64,000 nucleotides of DNA from Malachius bipustulatus (Eukaryota > Arthropoda > Insecta > Coleoptera > Melyridae), in assembly GCA_910589415.1 (NCBI GenBank), contig OU342630.1, positions 13,921,867 through 13,985,866 on the forward strand. The letters run 5' to 3'. Positions 41,150-51,833 of this stretch are shown here, piece by piece (the stretch's first letter is position 1; each line of letters begins with the position of its first letter). Position numbers and translations under genes: made by a program. Below the pieces are notes generated by a model. That model did not search any database. It was not told where the DNA came from and was given only the letters and a program-made list of their open reading frames with translations.

Positions 41150-42139
41150 AAATGTCAGTGTGCATGTTAAAATCGAAAACGTAAAGTTTCTACCATTCAC
41201 GGATATTCTGTGTATTCGATATGTCAGTTGTCAAGTTTTCAAACCTAGAAACGTCAGTTCTGTCTATGTCATTAAACCACATGTATCAGTTAGCGAGAAG
41301 TCAGGCAGTGAAGTCACGTTTACTTTTCAAGTGGCAGTGGTCCGAGTCGGACAGTCCGATCAGCTGTTCTTTATTATATTTTTAAACAATGAAATCTTAT
41401 AACATAACCCAACTATGTAAGTAACTGTTCTTTATTCTAATATTTCTAATTTATTAATATTTGTTAGGCATTATGATATCGCTAGAGATCAGATTATCTT
41501 GTTTTAATTAGTTGTTGTATTTTCATTTTGTTGCAATTTGTTCATTTACATGTTCAAAATAACACAAAGGGGGCCTCTCTAATACAGCACCACATGTACT
41601 AATTTCTGTATGAAGATCAGGGAAACGTTTCTTTCAAGCTTTCAAAATTTAATTTATTTAATCCTGATGCATTGACCACATTATTATTATTTAAATTTGA
41701 TACGTTTTAAATTAAAGGATTTTAAAGCAGGGCCCCATGTAGGTACTCATATACGCACGTGCAAATTGTTTAGTTTAAATTTCAATGCTTTGGAGACACG
41801 CTAGTTTCAATATTTTATTTTATTGTCTAATTTCAAATTGTTTAAACATGTGACCTCCATATCACTATTTTATGAATTAGATATTTTCAGTGAATCAATT
41901 AATTCCTAACGTAGAGACATGCTTGATTTAAATTTCCATTGTCATTTGCATTATTCAAATTAACCTAACCGTTTGTTACTTTTGAGAAACTTATACTTGA
42001 ATTTTAGGTAATTATTATTTATCGAAATCTTGAACCAGCACATGCCTTTTTGATTATTATATTTATTATCATTATTATTATGATCAAGCACATTTCTCAA
42101 GAAACAATTTATTTTGCAGTGATCACATTTTCTTTGTAT
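41150..42139 (+). repeat. Family B repeat, copy 2
   Basis: It aligns in order with 30080-30690 and then 38037-38087 without the R4/Dong insertion. At 42050-42090 it reads CCTTTTTGATTATTATATTT, then TCATTATTATTATGATCAAGC, which is the unfilled version of the split site. The copy is cut at 42139 by the gypsy LTR. An upstream segment (41030-41115) reads AEDELLFELVAGLLIIYD, weakly Harbinger-like. Confidence 0.8.
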
Positions 42140-42734
42140 TGTTACGGGTCTCACAATAAATAAATCACCACCAAAGTCTGTAAATTCCTTTATTGTTTAA
42201 CACCACAAGTACTTATAACCTCTAATAATTATTCTAAATAATCAAAACACAAACAGCTGACTACACTACTACTTGCACTTGTCTAGTCTTTATATCCGCT
42301 ATCTGTCACTACTGGCTCCCTTACTTCACACTTCACTTCTGCTCTGTCTATACTTCAGTCTTCACTGTTTCACGTTCAGGATACTACTACTTTCCACGCA
42401 ACCGCAGGCTGTCCTTATATAGTCCCCCGACGCAGCAGTAGTCACGTTCTACTCCGTTCTAGCAGGTACATTCTCGAACGTCGCACCGGCGCACCAGCCG
42501 TCGATTCATGGATTCTGGAAATGTCAGATTGTTCGGCGATCCCACTCCAGAAATCCATAGAACTAACGTCTGTCTGTCGATGTGTCACATGACATGTGAC
42601 TGGAACTGTCGCGAACATGTCATTGACTAACTCAGTATAAAAAAAGAATGTAAACAAACAAGCAAATTGTGGACTAGAATGTTAAAGGTTGAAGAAGCAA
42701 TTACTAGAATTTTTCCAGAGCGGTGTTCGTTATA
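42140..42734 (-). repeat. Gypsy 3' LTR (putative)
   Basis: The LTR would end ...CGTAACA at 42140 and begin TATAACG at 42734, just after the purine tract AGAAAGGGGGCGG. Terminal TGTTACG/CGTAACA symmetry is expected, and the 5' end here has one mismatch. No second LTR is available to confirm the limits. Confidence 0.6.
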
Positions 42735-42774
42735 CCGCCCCCTTTCTATTTTCGAGCGTCCCGCTCGAACGGAC

Positions 42775-43951
42775 TTATTCGCTGTCTCCACAGTAGGGTG
42801 CCAGACGATTCAGGTGGACTACCTTCATCTTGCACTTGGGGGCTCCGCTCCGCTGTATCCTATACACCACGTCGTTTATCCTTTTAATAATTGTGTAAGG
42901 CCCTTCCCAGGATGGCATAAACTTAGGCGACAAACCCTTCTTCCTAGTTGGATTATAAAACCACACTTTGTCTCCTTCTATGAAGCCACCGGAGTTTGCC
43001 TTCAAGTCGTACCTCGCCTTCATTCGGTCGCTGGCCAACTTGATCTTCCTCCTGACTAGGGAATGCACTTCTGCCATGGAGTTTCTTAATTCGTCGACAT
43101 AATTTCTGATCTCCGATGGTGGACTGCTTGGTGAACCGTACACCAAATCACAGGGTAGCCGAATCTCCTTGCCGAATACAACCTTGGCTGGTGTCTGCCC
43201 TGTAGTCTCATGGATGGCTGCCCTATATGACATCAGCAACAAAGGCAGGTACTGGTCCCAATCTCTCTGATTGTTGCTCACCACCTTCGACAGATGTTCC
43301 TCCATTGTTCGATTAAACCGTTCTACCATACCGTCAGATTGTGGATGGAGAGGTGTAGTCCTTGTCTTGTTTATCCCGAGCAGTTTACACATTTCTGCGA
43401 AAACTTGGGATTCAAAGTTTCGTCCTTGATCGGAATGCAACTCTAAAGGTACGCCAAATCTGCTAATGAAATTATCCACCAAGACTCTCGCAACTGTAGC
43501 AGCTTCTTGGTTCGGTATGGCGTATGCTTCAGGCCACTTGCTGAAATAATCCATGGCAACCAGAATAAAGCGATTGCCGCTGTCGCTGATTGGAAAAGGG
43601 CCTGCTACATCTATGGCTATCCTCTCGAATGGGGCTCCAACGTTGTACTGCTTCATAGCGCCTGTCAGTCTTCTGCTTGGGCCCTTGCTTGCAGCACATT
43701 TCTCGCACTTACGGCACCAGGCTTCGACATCGTCCTTGCAGTTCACCCAGTAGAACCTCTCTCGAACTTTCGCTAGTGTTTTGTTCACTCCGAAGTGAGC
43801 TCCTGATGTACCTCCATGGATCACTTCGAGAATCTTCGGAACTTTACTCCTTGGAACCACCAACTGCATGACGATCTTCTTTCCGTCGGCACTCTCCCAG
43901 GCTCTCTTCAGCAGACTATTTTCGATTTGCAGCGACTCCCATTGTGACCAT
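42775..43951 (-). CDS. Gypsy integrase (C-terminal part of pol)
   Basis: From the LINE junction at 43951 the frame carries the HHCC zinc region (HGGTSGAHFGVNKTL, C-x2-C in CRKCEKC), then the DDE core with IAIDVAGPFP, HSDQGRNFES and HPQSDGMVERFNRTMEEHL, then the GPY/F motif SWEGPYTIIKR, ending VVHLNRLAPYCGDSE. All three catalytic acids are visible. Integrase inserts the cDNA into host chromosomes. The 25 codons upstream of 43951 in the open frame belong to the LINE and are not gypsy protein. The frame matches that of the RT half across the insertion. Confidence 0.87.
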
Positions 43952-44040
43952 GGTAGTAGTATGGTGGGTTGGGGTGGTACACCCCAAGCGACTAGGCCAC
44001 CGAGGGCCCTTTTCGCCTTACCCAAACCATGGTGAAACTC

Positions 44041-45780
44041 CTACTCGAACCTCCCCGACCTTTTAATAAAGGCCAGAAGGTTGTTGTATGAGAGGAGTTT
44101 CATTTCTTCCTCTTGTAGCTCCTCAGACCCAAAGATGTTGAGCCTGAGGTTACTGTATACCTCGCATACGCCCACATAATGGTGGGAGTCCTCGTCATCC
44201 ATTCCGCATTTGGGGCAGACCGGGTCCCGAGTGACCCCCATCACTTGCAGGTGTCTGTTCAGGCTGCTGTGACCGGTGAGAACCCCGACTAGTAGTCTGA
44301 GTTCCCTCCGGTTCATTCTGGACATGCTGGTCCATCCGTTTCCGATCGGACCAGCCAGAAACAGCCTGGCCTGTCTGCAGCCTGGTGCTGTTTCCCAGTG
44401 GTTCTCTAAACCCTTGCGTGTCCATTCTTTTATAGATTCTTTGAGAAGATTTTTGGTCAGACCCAGGACGGGCTCCGGCCCACAAAAGGTTTCCCTGGTC
44501 CCGAGCTTCGCGTATTGATCTGCCAGCTCATTACCTGGTACACCTGAGTGTGCAGGAACCCACACGATATGCACCGATTTTCTGTCCGCCAGTCTGTTCA
44601 GCGCCTCGACACACTCCTGGACCAGTGGGGAGCTGGTTCCGTGTGTGTCCAGCGCTTTCGCGGCGGCCTGACTATCCGTGCATATGTATATCGTCCGTTC
44701 CCCGGCCGCCATTATCTGCTCCAGTCTAGCTGCTTGCAAGATAGCATAAATCTCCGCCTGGAAGACGGTTGCGGTGGACCCAAGAGGGTAGGATCTTCCC
44801 AGTTTCCGTCCAGCCAGGTAGAGCCCCGCTCCTACGTGGCCATTTTTGTTCCTGGAGCCGTCTGTGAAACAGACTAGTCCTCCTGGTTCGAAGGCTACCT
44901 CCCTTTTTTCCCACTTTTCCTTTTCAGGAATTTGCAGGGTAAATTTCTTGTTTTCTCTGTTGCTTCTTGTTTTTGAGGTAGACATAAGGTTTGAGATTGG
45001 TATCTCCATCTCGGCAACCTTGGCTATCTCTGTGTGTCCTTTGTAACCTCCGCCTTTCCATAGTCCCGAATCACGCATTCTTAGGTGGGCCGCCATGGCC
45101 TCCCCTTTTATCCAAATGGGAAGCGGTGGCAGCTCCAGAATGACATTCAGGGCTGCTGACGGGGTGGTTCTCATTGCACTTGTTATTAACAAACTGGCGA
45201 GCCGTTGGAGTTTAGCTAGCCTGTTTGCAACGGTATTGCTTGTGGTTGTTTTCCACCAGACCACCGAACCATAACTGATTCTTGGTCTGATGATGGCCGT
45301 GTATAACCAGTGCATTATCTTCGGTTTTAGCCCCCACACCTTGCCTATTGTCCCTCTTAGCTGCCATAGAGATGACACAGTTTTTGTGACTATTCTGTCA
45401 ATCTGTGGCTTCCAGGTCAGCTTTTCGTCTAGTACCATTCCAAGGTATTTGGCCTCCCCACTAAGAGTTAGGAGTTTGCCAAACAGCCTGGGTGGTTTGA
45501 ATCCTCTTTTTTCCCTTTTCCTAGTGAAGAGGACCATGTCGGTTTTTCCGGGGTTGATGGTCAGCCCCGCCTCTTCACACCATTTTTCGATTATCTTACA
45601 TGCACTCTGCATGCGATCGCAGACCACGCTTAGGAATTGGCCGGTTACTAGAACCAGCCCATCGTCAGCATATGCCTGTGCATACAGTCCGTCATCTGTC
45701 AGGCGCTTTAGGAGGCCGTCCATGATCAGGCACCACAGGTGAGGTGATAGGCAGCTGCCTTGGGGGCATCCACCACTCAC
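44041..45780 (-). CDS. LOA-like ORF2, 3' part: catalytic RT and RNase H
   Basis: This frame starts with SGGCPQGSCLSPHLWCLIMD and the catalytic AYADDGLVL. Then come the thumb region, RNase H residues about 310-440 (VCFTDGSRNKNG, FQAEIYAILQAARLEQIM, YICTDSQAAAKAL, VHIVWVPAHSGVPGNELAD) and a C-terminal CPKCGMDDEDSHHYVGVC zinc motif of CCHC type. RNase H in a LINE is typical of the LOA/I/R1 group. It is separated from the endonuclease half by one frameshift only. The first codon is not a real start. Confidence 0.83.
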   Translation of the reverse strand: MSGGCPQGSCLSPHLWCLIMDGLLKRLTDDGLYAQAYADDGLVLVTGQFLSVVCDRMQSACKIIEKWCEEAGLTINPGKTDMVLFTRKREKRGFKPPRLFGKLLTLSGEAKYLGMVLDEKLTWKPQIDRIVTKTVSSLWQLRGTIGKVWGLKPKIMHWLYTAIIRPRISYGSVVWWKTTTSNTVANRLAKLQRLASLLITSAMRTTPSAALNVILELPPLPIWIKGEAMAAHLRMRDSGLWKGGGYKGHTEIAKVAEMEIPISNLMSTSKTRSNRENKKFTLQIPEKEKWEKREVAFEPGGLVCFTDGSRNKNGHVGAGLYLAGRKLGRSYPLGSTATVFQAEIYAILQAARLEQIMAAGERTIYICTDSQAAAKALDTHGTSSPLVQECVEALNRLADRKSVHIVWVPAHSGVPGNELADQYAKLGTRETFCGPEPVLGLTKNLLKESIKEWTRKGLENHWETAPGCRQARLFLAGPIGNGWTSMSRMNRRELRLLVGVLTGHSSLNRHLQVMGVTRDPVCPKCGMDDEDSHHYVGVCEVYSNLRLNIFGSEELQEEEMKLLSYNNLLAFIKRSGRFE

Positions 45781-47657
45781 CGCAATGCCACTCGAACTTC
45801 TCCCGCACCCGATGACACCTGCCTGCTTTCGATCGCTGAAGCAATCCAGTTAATCAGGACCTGGGGGGTACCCCTGGATTGCAGCTCGGTGCATATGGTT
45901 TTTGTTCTTGCCTTGTCAAAAGCGCCTTCCACATCAAAGAAAATGGCCAAGGCCCAGTTCCCGTGGTGCAGCGCTTTTTCAATTTCTCTAGTCACTGCGT
46001 GTAGAGCAGTTTCCGTGGATCTTTGCTTCAGGTAAGCATGTTGACCCCTGTGAAACGGGAACTCACGCAGTGTGTTTTCTATCAGGTATCTGTCGACTAT
46101 CCTTTCTAGCATTTTCAGCATGAAGGATGTCAGACTGATAGGCCTGAATGACTTAGCTAAAGTGTAGTCCTCTTTTCCTTGTTTGGGAATGAAGACCACG
46201 TTTGCTTTCCTCCATGCCTGGGGCACATATCCCGTTGCTAGGCTAGCCCGGAATATGTTTCTCACGCTGGGGAGAATCGTTTCCAGGCCCGCCTGCAGCA
46301 ATGCTGGGAAAATGCCATCAGGTCCTGCTGTCTTGTATGGACGGAACTCTTTGCTTACCCTTCGTATGACCTCGTCGTTTACCAGATTTTCGGCTAGCTG
46401 CCAGTCCGAGGTTGGCTCCGCCCGCCTCTCTGGGTCGACTTGGTCTGTTCCCGGGAAGTGGATTCTGAGGAGGTGCTCAATTGTCTCCTCCTCCGTTTCT
46501 GTCCAGGTTCCGTCCTCTTTCTTGATCGAGCCTATTTCGTTACGTTTTGAGGCACTGAGCAGTTTTGCGAGCCTGGCTGTCTCCGGGAGAGAGGTTATCT
46601 CCTCGCAGAATTCTCGCCAGCTCGCTCTCTTGCTGCGCCTTATCTCTCTCTTAAATTCTCTTCTGGCTTCTCGAAAACGGTCCCATTGAGTGTCCTCTCC
46701 TGAGGTCACGGCCTGTCGAAGTGACCTCCTCGCTGACCTCCTGAGGTGATGGAGTTCTTTGCTCCACCACCTGATTTTCTTTTCTGGAGGCCTTCTCAAG
46801 GGACACGCCTTTTCGTACGCCTCGGTTATCTTTTTGCTTAATTTCTCTACCTCTTGGTCTATGTTTTCCTGTGTGATTTGAGGTGGGGGACCCTTGAACC
46901 TTATTTGGAGATCTTTTGTAAAGATCTCCCAATTAGTTGTCCTTGGGTTTCGTTTGGGCTTGTCTGCCGCCATCCTCGCTTTGATCTTGAATCGGATCAT
47001 GCGGTGGTCGGACAGCAGGACATCGCCCGTCACTTGCCATTCTCGTACATCACAGGTTATGCTTTTGGAGGTTAGGGTTATGTCAATCACCTCCTTGCGG
47101 TTGCGATTGACAAAGGTTGGTTCCCTGCCTCTATTACTTATTTCAAGGTCTGTGGTTGCTAAATATTCCAGTAGGGCCTCTCCGCGTGTGTTGACGTCGG
47201 TGCTGCCCCATAGGGTGTGATGCGCGTTGGCATCACAGCCTATTACTACTGGGATCCCTCTGCTTTCCCCAAACGTTGTTATATCTGCCATCTCTTGCGA
47301 TGGCAGACGTTCACCGTCGTATGGGAGATATAAGCTACTTAGAATTATCTTATGTGAGATATCACTTACTTTGTATTCCAGAAGCATTGCTGTGGCGTCC
47401 CTGGTCCCCAGCTGCGGTAAGGGTACCGAGCTTAGCCTCTTGGACACCAGTATGCAGCTTCTAGGTGTCTCTCCTGCCTTGGCTCCCACCAGAAGTTTGA
47501 AGCCCAGGCCCGACAGTCCTTTTATTTGACTCCTAAAGACATATGGTTCCTGAATTAGTATCACATCTGCAGGTTTTTTTACCAGGCTGCTTAGCATTTC
47601 TGCTGTGGCATCCCGGCTGTGCTGCAGATTGATCTGACTTACCTTTATTCCCTCCAT
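45777..47657 (-). CDS. LOA-like ORF2, 5' part: endonuclease and N-terminal RT
   Basis: ATG at 47657. The APE-type endonuclease covers residues about 1-225, with INLQHSRDATAEML, QEPYVF, GCDANAHHTLWGSTDVNTRG, EVIDITLTS and LSDHRMI. The RT fingers and palm start follow: KTAGPDGIFPALLQAGLE, SFRPISLTSFMLKMLERI and IFFDVEGAFDKARTKTI. The frame ends in VRVALR and a stop at 45777. The RT continues in a frame one base off from 45780, so ORF2 has a single frameshift near 45790. Before that shift it would be one protein of about 1200 residues. Confidence 0.83.
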   Translation of the reverse strand: MEGIKVSQINLQHSRDATAEMLSSLVKKPADVILIQEPYVFRSQIKGLSGLGFKLLVGAKAGETPRSCILVSKRLSSVPLPQLGTRDATAMLLEYKVSDISHKIILSSLYLPYDGERLPSQEMADITTFGESRGIPVVIGCDANAHHTLWGSTDVNTRGEALLEYLATTDLEISNRGREPTFVNRNRKEVIDITLTSKSITCDVREWQVTGDVLLSDHRMIRFKIKARMAADKPKRNPRTTNWEIFTKDLQIRFKGPPPQITQENIDQEVEKLSKKITEAYEKACPLRRPPEKKIRWWSKELHHLRRSARRSLRQAVTSGEDTQWDRFREARREFKREIRRSKRASWREFCEEITSLPETARLAKLLSASKRNEIGSIKKEDGTWTETEEETIEHLLRIHFPGTDQVDPERRAEPTSDWQLAENLVNDEVIRRVSKEFRPYKTAGPDGIFPALLQAGLETILPSVRNIFRASLATGYVPQAWRKANVVFIPKQGKEDYTLAKSFRPISLTSFMLKMLERIVDRYLIENTLREFPFHRGQHAYLKQRSTETALHAVTREIEKALHHGNWALAIFFDVEGAFDKARTKTICTELQSRGTPQVLINWIASAIESRQVSSGAGEVRVALR

Positions 47658-47663
47658 GGGAGG

Positions 47664-49061
47664 TTACTTTTTCCTCGGTGGCTCATCTTGGGCCTGCTTG
47701 GAGGTGCTTGGTGCATTTCCAACAGCGGCGGGACCCCAGAGTGTCACCCGACGCACTGTCAGGGTGGTCAACTCGTAGTTGAGTTCCCAGCCGCCGCTTT
47801 CTATGCTCCTGGCGTCCTCCTGGCTGACCCGAAAGATGAGTTGCCATCCTCCCAGTCCTTCTCTGGTGTCGAGATGCTGCCAGTTGCTGACATCCAGCCT
47901 CCTGTTTTGGAGGCTCAGCATCTCTACCACTTCAGAGACATCGACCGGTTTCGGACTGCTAATCCAGAAGCCGATTACCACTGGCCAGGGAGCTTCCGTT
48001 GCCCTTACTTGGGTGAACGTGTTTCCTCCCACTGCCTGTGGCGTCCAGCCTCTCAGCAGCCAGTCCGCCGATGTCTCGTCTTTTGCCGTGATCAGGAACC
48101 AGCCGGGTTCGACTATTCCTGATTTCTGGAAGCTGAGCTCAAGCTCCCGATTTGTAGTCAGGGCTTTTTTCAGCTCAGCCACCAGCTGTCGGCGCAGCTC
48201 TGTTGCTTCTTCTTCTCCAACTTTGCCATCTGGTCGGTTGGACCTGATGACTACTTGGAGAGACTTACTTTGGGCTCTCAGCTGTTGAGGCTGTTTTGTC
48301 GGAGGTTCCGCTTTCGGGCAGGCAGGCCTAGGGTCCGCCCTCCCTTTCGGGTTGGGCTGCCCCCCGGCACGCCTACTCCTATTTGCCGGTCCCTCCTCCC
48401 TCTTGTCGAGGGCAATTCTCTTTTTCTCCCTCTCGGGGGGGGTCCTTCCGTCAGAGCGCGATCTTTTTGAGGGTCCCGGCGAGGGTAGCACTCCATGCGT
48501 GGTCGTGCTTTTCCCCGCCTCCTTCCTCAAGCTGGCCGGCTCCGTGGGCAGCCTGAAGGTCCGCTTATTTGCGGCCCTCCTGGCGTCCCGTGCGCTAGGT
48601 CCCCTCTCGGGGGTCCTTGGAGTACCAGTGGTGGAATCGCCTGGTTGGGTGCTCTCACCAAGGGACGTGGGTTTCCTGTCGGACTCCCCTGTCTTCCCTA
48701 GTTCGAGCGCCCCTACCTGACTTGACAGGGCTGTTGTGGCCGCTGCGATTTCTCGCTGCTTCCTCCGCACCTGCCGTTCCGCCTTCCTGGCTTCTCGTCT
48801 CTTTTCCTTCTTTTTCTGTTTCCTTCTTTCTAGGGCCTTCTCTTTTCCCCCGCCGACCGACGGCCCGGACTCCGTTTCTGCTGGAGTGCATTTCTGCTCT
48901 CCTGCTTCCTTCGGAGTCGGGCCGCGCAGGTCGCCGTCGGATTCGGAGGCCCCCAGAAGGAGATCTTCCAGAGCTTTAGGAATTTCTTCCGGCTCTGAGC
49001 TAGGGAACTCTACTTCCATTTTTTGCACGTTTTTCGTTTTTTCCTTGTCTTCTTCTGCCAT
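47664..49061 (-). CDS. LOA-like ORF1 (gag-like, DUF4780-type domain)
   Basis: The first ATG (MAEEDKEKTKNVQKMEVE) is at 49061. The open frame extends upstream to a TTG at 49097, but the ATG is the better start. The N-terminal two thirds is charged and low complexity, rich in Lys/Arg/Glu/Pro, with repeated basic runs. The last 180 residues (LQVVIRSNRPDGKVGEEEAT to LTTLTVRRVTLWGP) match the DUF4780-type domain found in LOA-related gag proteins, including a TSADWLLRGW and a GFWISSPKPVD block. It likely binds element RNA. The frame is intact and ends 6 nt before the ORF2 ATG. Confidence 0.8.
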   Translation of the reverse strand: MAEEDKEKTKNVQKMEVEFPSSEPEEIPKALEDLLLGASESDGDLRGPTPKEAGEQKCTPAETESGPSVGGGKEKALERRKQKKKEKRREARKAERQVRRKQREIAAATTALSSQVGALELGKTGESDRKPTSLGESTQPGDSTTGTPRTPERGPSARDARRAANKRTFRLPTEPASLRKEAGKSTTTHGVLPSPGPSKRSRSDGRTPPEREKKRIALDKREEGPANRSRRAGGQPNPKGRADPRPACPKAEPPTKQPQQLRAQSKSLQVVIRSNRPDGKVGEEEATELRRQLVAELKKALTTNRELELSFQKSGIVEPGWFLITAKDETSADWLLRGWTPQAVGGNTFTQVRATEAPWPVVIGFWISSPKPVDVSEVVEMLSLQNRRLDVSNWQHLDTREGLGGWQLIFRVSQEDARSIESGGWELNYELTTLTVRRVTLWGPAAVGNAPSTSKQAQDEPPRKK

Positions 49062-49691
49062 GATTTTTGTTTCGTTTGTGTAGATTTGTATGTCCAAGTA
49101 GACTTCTCTCCTCCCTCTCTTCCCACTTCCTTAAAAACTATTCCTAAGGTTTCTGGTCGGTGGCGGCCGCAGGCGAAGCCCCTTGAAAAGCGCAGCCTGG
49201 CCTATTTCCCAGGCGCCACCTGGCATTGCTATGCTTTCAAGATTTTTCGAAGGATGATAGGGCAGCCCCCTACGCTGGCTAGGCAAGGGTGGGCCCCTGT
49301 ACTGTCCAACGGCATCAGGTGTGCGGTCCTGACTTTATTTCGACGCTACCATTCCGCCGAACCTCCACCTCAGAGTTCTCCCAGTCTGTGCTGAAGAGGC
49401 TTCCGAGATCTGTCTACTTTTCCATTGTGTCAGTGTACTGTGTGTGTTTGGTGTGAGTGTGCGGAGCTAGAGGTCTCGTGGGTCGCTGCCCCCACCGTGT
49501 GTCACACCTCACACGTCTCTCGAGTCCTGTGCTTGGTCCGCCGCGCAGTCGGGGGCCCTGTCCGCTTTTGTGAGTCACGAGTTCTCCCAGAAACAGCCCA
49601 GCACCTCCGGCCGCGCATCCTTCCTGTAAGGGAAGGCCCCAATCCGCCACCCAGGGGACGCGCCACTGAGCAACACAGGCATAGCTCGCGG

Positions 49692-51831
49692 CCCATTGTG
49701 ACCATAGAGCTTTATATTCTGGGCTACGTGGAGAAACCTCTGCCCACGTTGGTCTCGGTCCATTCTCTTCTTTACGTTTTAAAATGTCTCCGATGTCCTC
49801 GTCTTTTTCTTGCTCTTTCCTGCATGCTTCTATCGTCCATCCTGTATCTGCATTGATCACGATCCTTCGAACGCACTCTTCCTTCTGGCTATCCTCAATC
49901 CGCTCACAATGTGAGCATTTCACGCATGGCCTCCTTGATAGTGCATCAGCGTTCTGGTGTAATCTGCCTGCACGATGTTTTATTTTGAAGTTGAACTGCT
50001 GTAGTCGTTCTATCCACCTAGCAGTCTGACCCTCCACGTTCTTCATCTTCATCAGCCAGGTGAGCGCGCCGTGATCTGTTCTGATCAGGAATTCATTCCC
50101 ATGCAGGTAATTTTTAAAATGCTCCACCGATTTGATGATCGCCAGTAATTCTTTCCTGGTGGTACAGTAGTTCCTCTCAGGCTTTGTCAAGGTCTTGCTG
50201 TAGTACTCGATGACTCGCTCTTCTCCATCTTGAACTTGCGATAGAACAGCACATATCCCGATATTACTTGCGTCAGTATCAAGTACGTACTTTCCTTCTC
50301 TTTGAGGATATGACAGGATCGGACTAGAAATCAAAGCCTTTTTCAGTCTTCGGAAAGCGTCTTCACACTTGGCATCCCAGATGAAAGGCGTCTTCAATTC
50401 GGTGAGCTTATAGAGCGGAGCTGCTACATCTGCAAATTTCTTGACAAATCTTCGGTAGTATGTACAAAGACCGAGGAAACTTCGTACTTCGTGTCTGTCT
50501 TTAGGAGTCGGCCAATCACGAATCGATGCTACTTTGCTGTCACTGGTCTGGATCCCTTCAGAAGTTACGGTATGTCCCAAAAACTCAACCTTCTTCTTAA
50601 ATAGCGAACATTTTTCTGGATTCAGCTTCAGGTTGGCAGTTCTGAATCGATCGAAAATCTCCTGAAGGTTGTCGATGTGATCTTGAAAAGTGGAACCCAT
50701 AACCATGACATCGTCCAGGTATACTAGGCATGTTTTCCAGGTCAGCCCTCGGAGTACCATCTCCATCAGTCTTTCAAAGGTGGCTGGCGCGTTGCAGAGA
50801 CCAAATGGCATAACCTTAAAATTGTAGAGACCCGTGCCAGTAGAAAACGCAGTTTTCTCTTTGTCATTTGGGTGCATGCCAACCTGCCAGTAACCGCTCT
50901 TCAGGTCCAAGGTTGAGAACCAGGTTGAGCCAGACAAGGTACATAAAATGTCGTCGATTCTTGGTAGCAGGTAGCTGTCATTCTTCGTAACATCGTTCAA
51001 CTTCCTATAGTCGACGCAAAACCTTGTTGTTCCATCCTTCTTGGTTACTAACACGACTGGCGATGACCACGGGCTGTTGGATTCCTCAATCATTCCGTCT
51101 TTCAGCATCTGGTCCAGCATGGTTGATACCTCTTCTTGTTTCGCAATCGGCAGTCTTCTTGGGGCTTGTCTTATTGGTTGGGTGTCGCCTGTATTTATTC
51201 GGTGTTGCACAATGTCCGTTCTGCCTAATTTCATGTTCCCTGTTGCGAAAACGTCTTGGTTCCTCTTCAAAAATTCTTTCGCCAACTTTGTCTCGTCTTT
51301 TGACAGTTCTTCGAAGTCAACTTCCGGCAGGACAATCTTCATCTTCCTTGTATCTGCCTTCTCCTTGCCCTCCATCTTCTCACAACAGCTGATCTTCTTG
51401 ACTGGTACGCAAATTCCAAGTACGTCACCTTCCTTGATCCTTGAGCTACCAGAAAACACATTTGCAACACGTACAGGGATCTCTCGGCTAGTGTTGACTA
51501 ACGTCTTGGCTATTATCAGGTTCTTATTACTGTCTGGGGATGGCTCGACTAACCCAACGCAGCTTCCAAGATCTGCTTCCAGTCTGGCCGGGACTATCTG
51601 CTCGCTGAACCCTCGGATGGTGGTCGTTGAACTCGCAATGAGTCTCGTCATTACCTTCTGTGATTTTCTAGAGCTCAGTACCAAGTCTTCTTCACCCAAT
51701 CTCAGGATACCTTGTTTCGGATCAATCCGCAGTCCGTGCTGTTGAATGATGTCTAGTCCCAGAATAAACTCGTCTTCAATCTCGGCTACCACAATTGTAT
51801 GACGCAGTTCCAGGGCTCCAAGCTGAAAAAC
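49692..51831 (-). CDS. Gypsy pol: end of protease, reverse transcriptase, RNase H (partial)
   Basis: The frame begins with the tail of the aspartic protease (AEIEDEFILGLDII), so its DTG active site is lost. RT motifs follow: WSSPVVLVTKKDGTTRFCVD, STLDLKSGYWQV, MPFGLCNAPATFERLM and the catalytic VYLDDVMV. RNase H follows with VLDTDASNIGICAVLSQ, YCTTRKELLAI and RTDHGALTWLM. The linker toward integrase ends at KALWSQW, where the LINE starts. Codons past 49692 in the open frame are LINE 5' UTR. The reading frame is otherwise intact, so the element was probably competent in pol before truncation and insertion. Confidence 0.87.
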
Positions 51832-51833
51832 GA

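Larger units (their letters stand above)
43952..49691 (-). mobile_element. LOA-like LINE (RNase H bearing), 5740 bp, full length
   Basis: It is flanked by the perfect 14-bp direct repeat CCCATTGTGACCAT (43938-43951 and 49692-49705). It includes a 5' UTR of about 0.6 kb, ORF1, ORF2 with endonuclease, RT and RNase H, and a short 3' UTR ending in a TACTACTACC stretch without poly(A). It is GC-rich (visibly above its surroundings), as LOA/R1-type elements often are. It interrupts the gypsy pol. Confidence 0.9.
42140..51833 (-). mobile_element. Ty3/gypsy-type LTR retrotransposon, 5'-truncated and split
   Basis: The 3' LTR (42140-42734), integrase, RNase H, reverse transcriptase and the end of protease are in order on the minus strand. 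The 5' LTR, gag and the protease active site are absent: sequence changes abruptly at about 51833 to a family-B/CpG-rich repeat. A LOA-like LINE occupies 43952-49691. No envelope gene lies between integrase and LTR. This is an endogenous, incomplete copy. Confidence 0.85.

Noticed and set aside
42140..42734. Possible envelope gene between integrase and LTR of the gypsy element
   Set aside because: Integrase ends 41 bp before the purine tract and LTR, which leaves no room for an env ORF.
45290..48979. Many plus-strand ORFs up to 169 codons opposite the LOA-like element
   Set aside because: GC-rich coding sequence on the other strand leaves long open antisense frames. None shows a recognisable protein.
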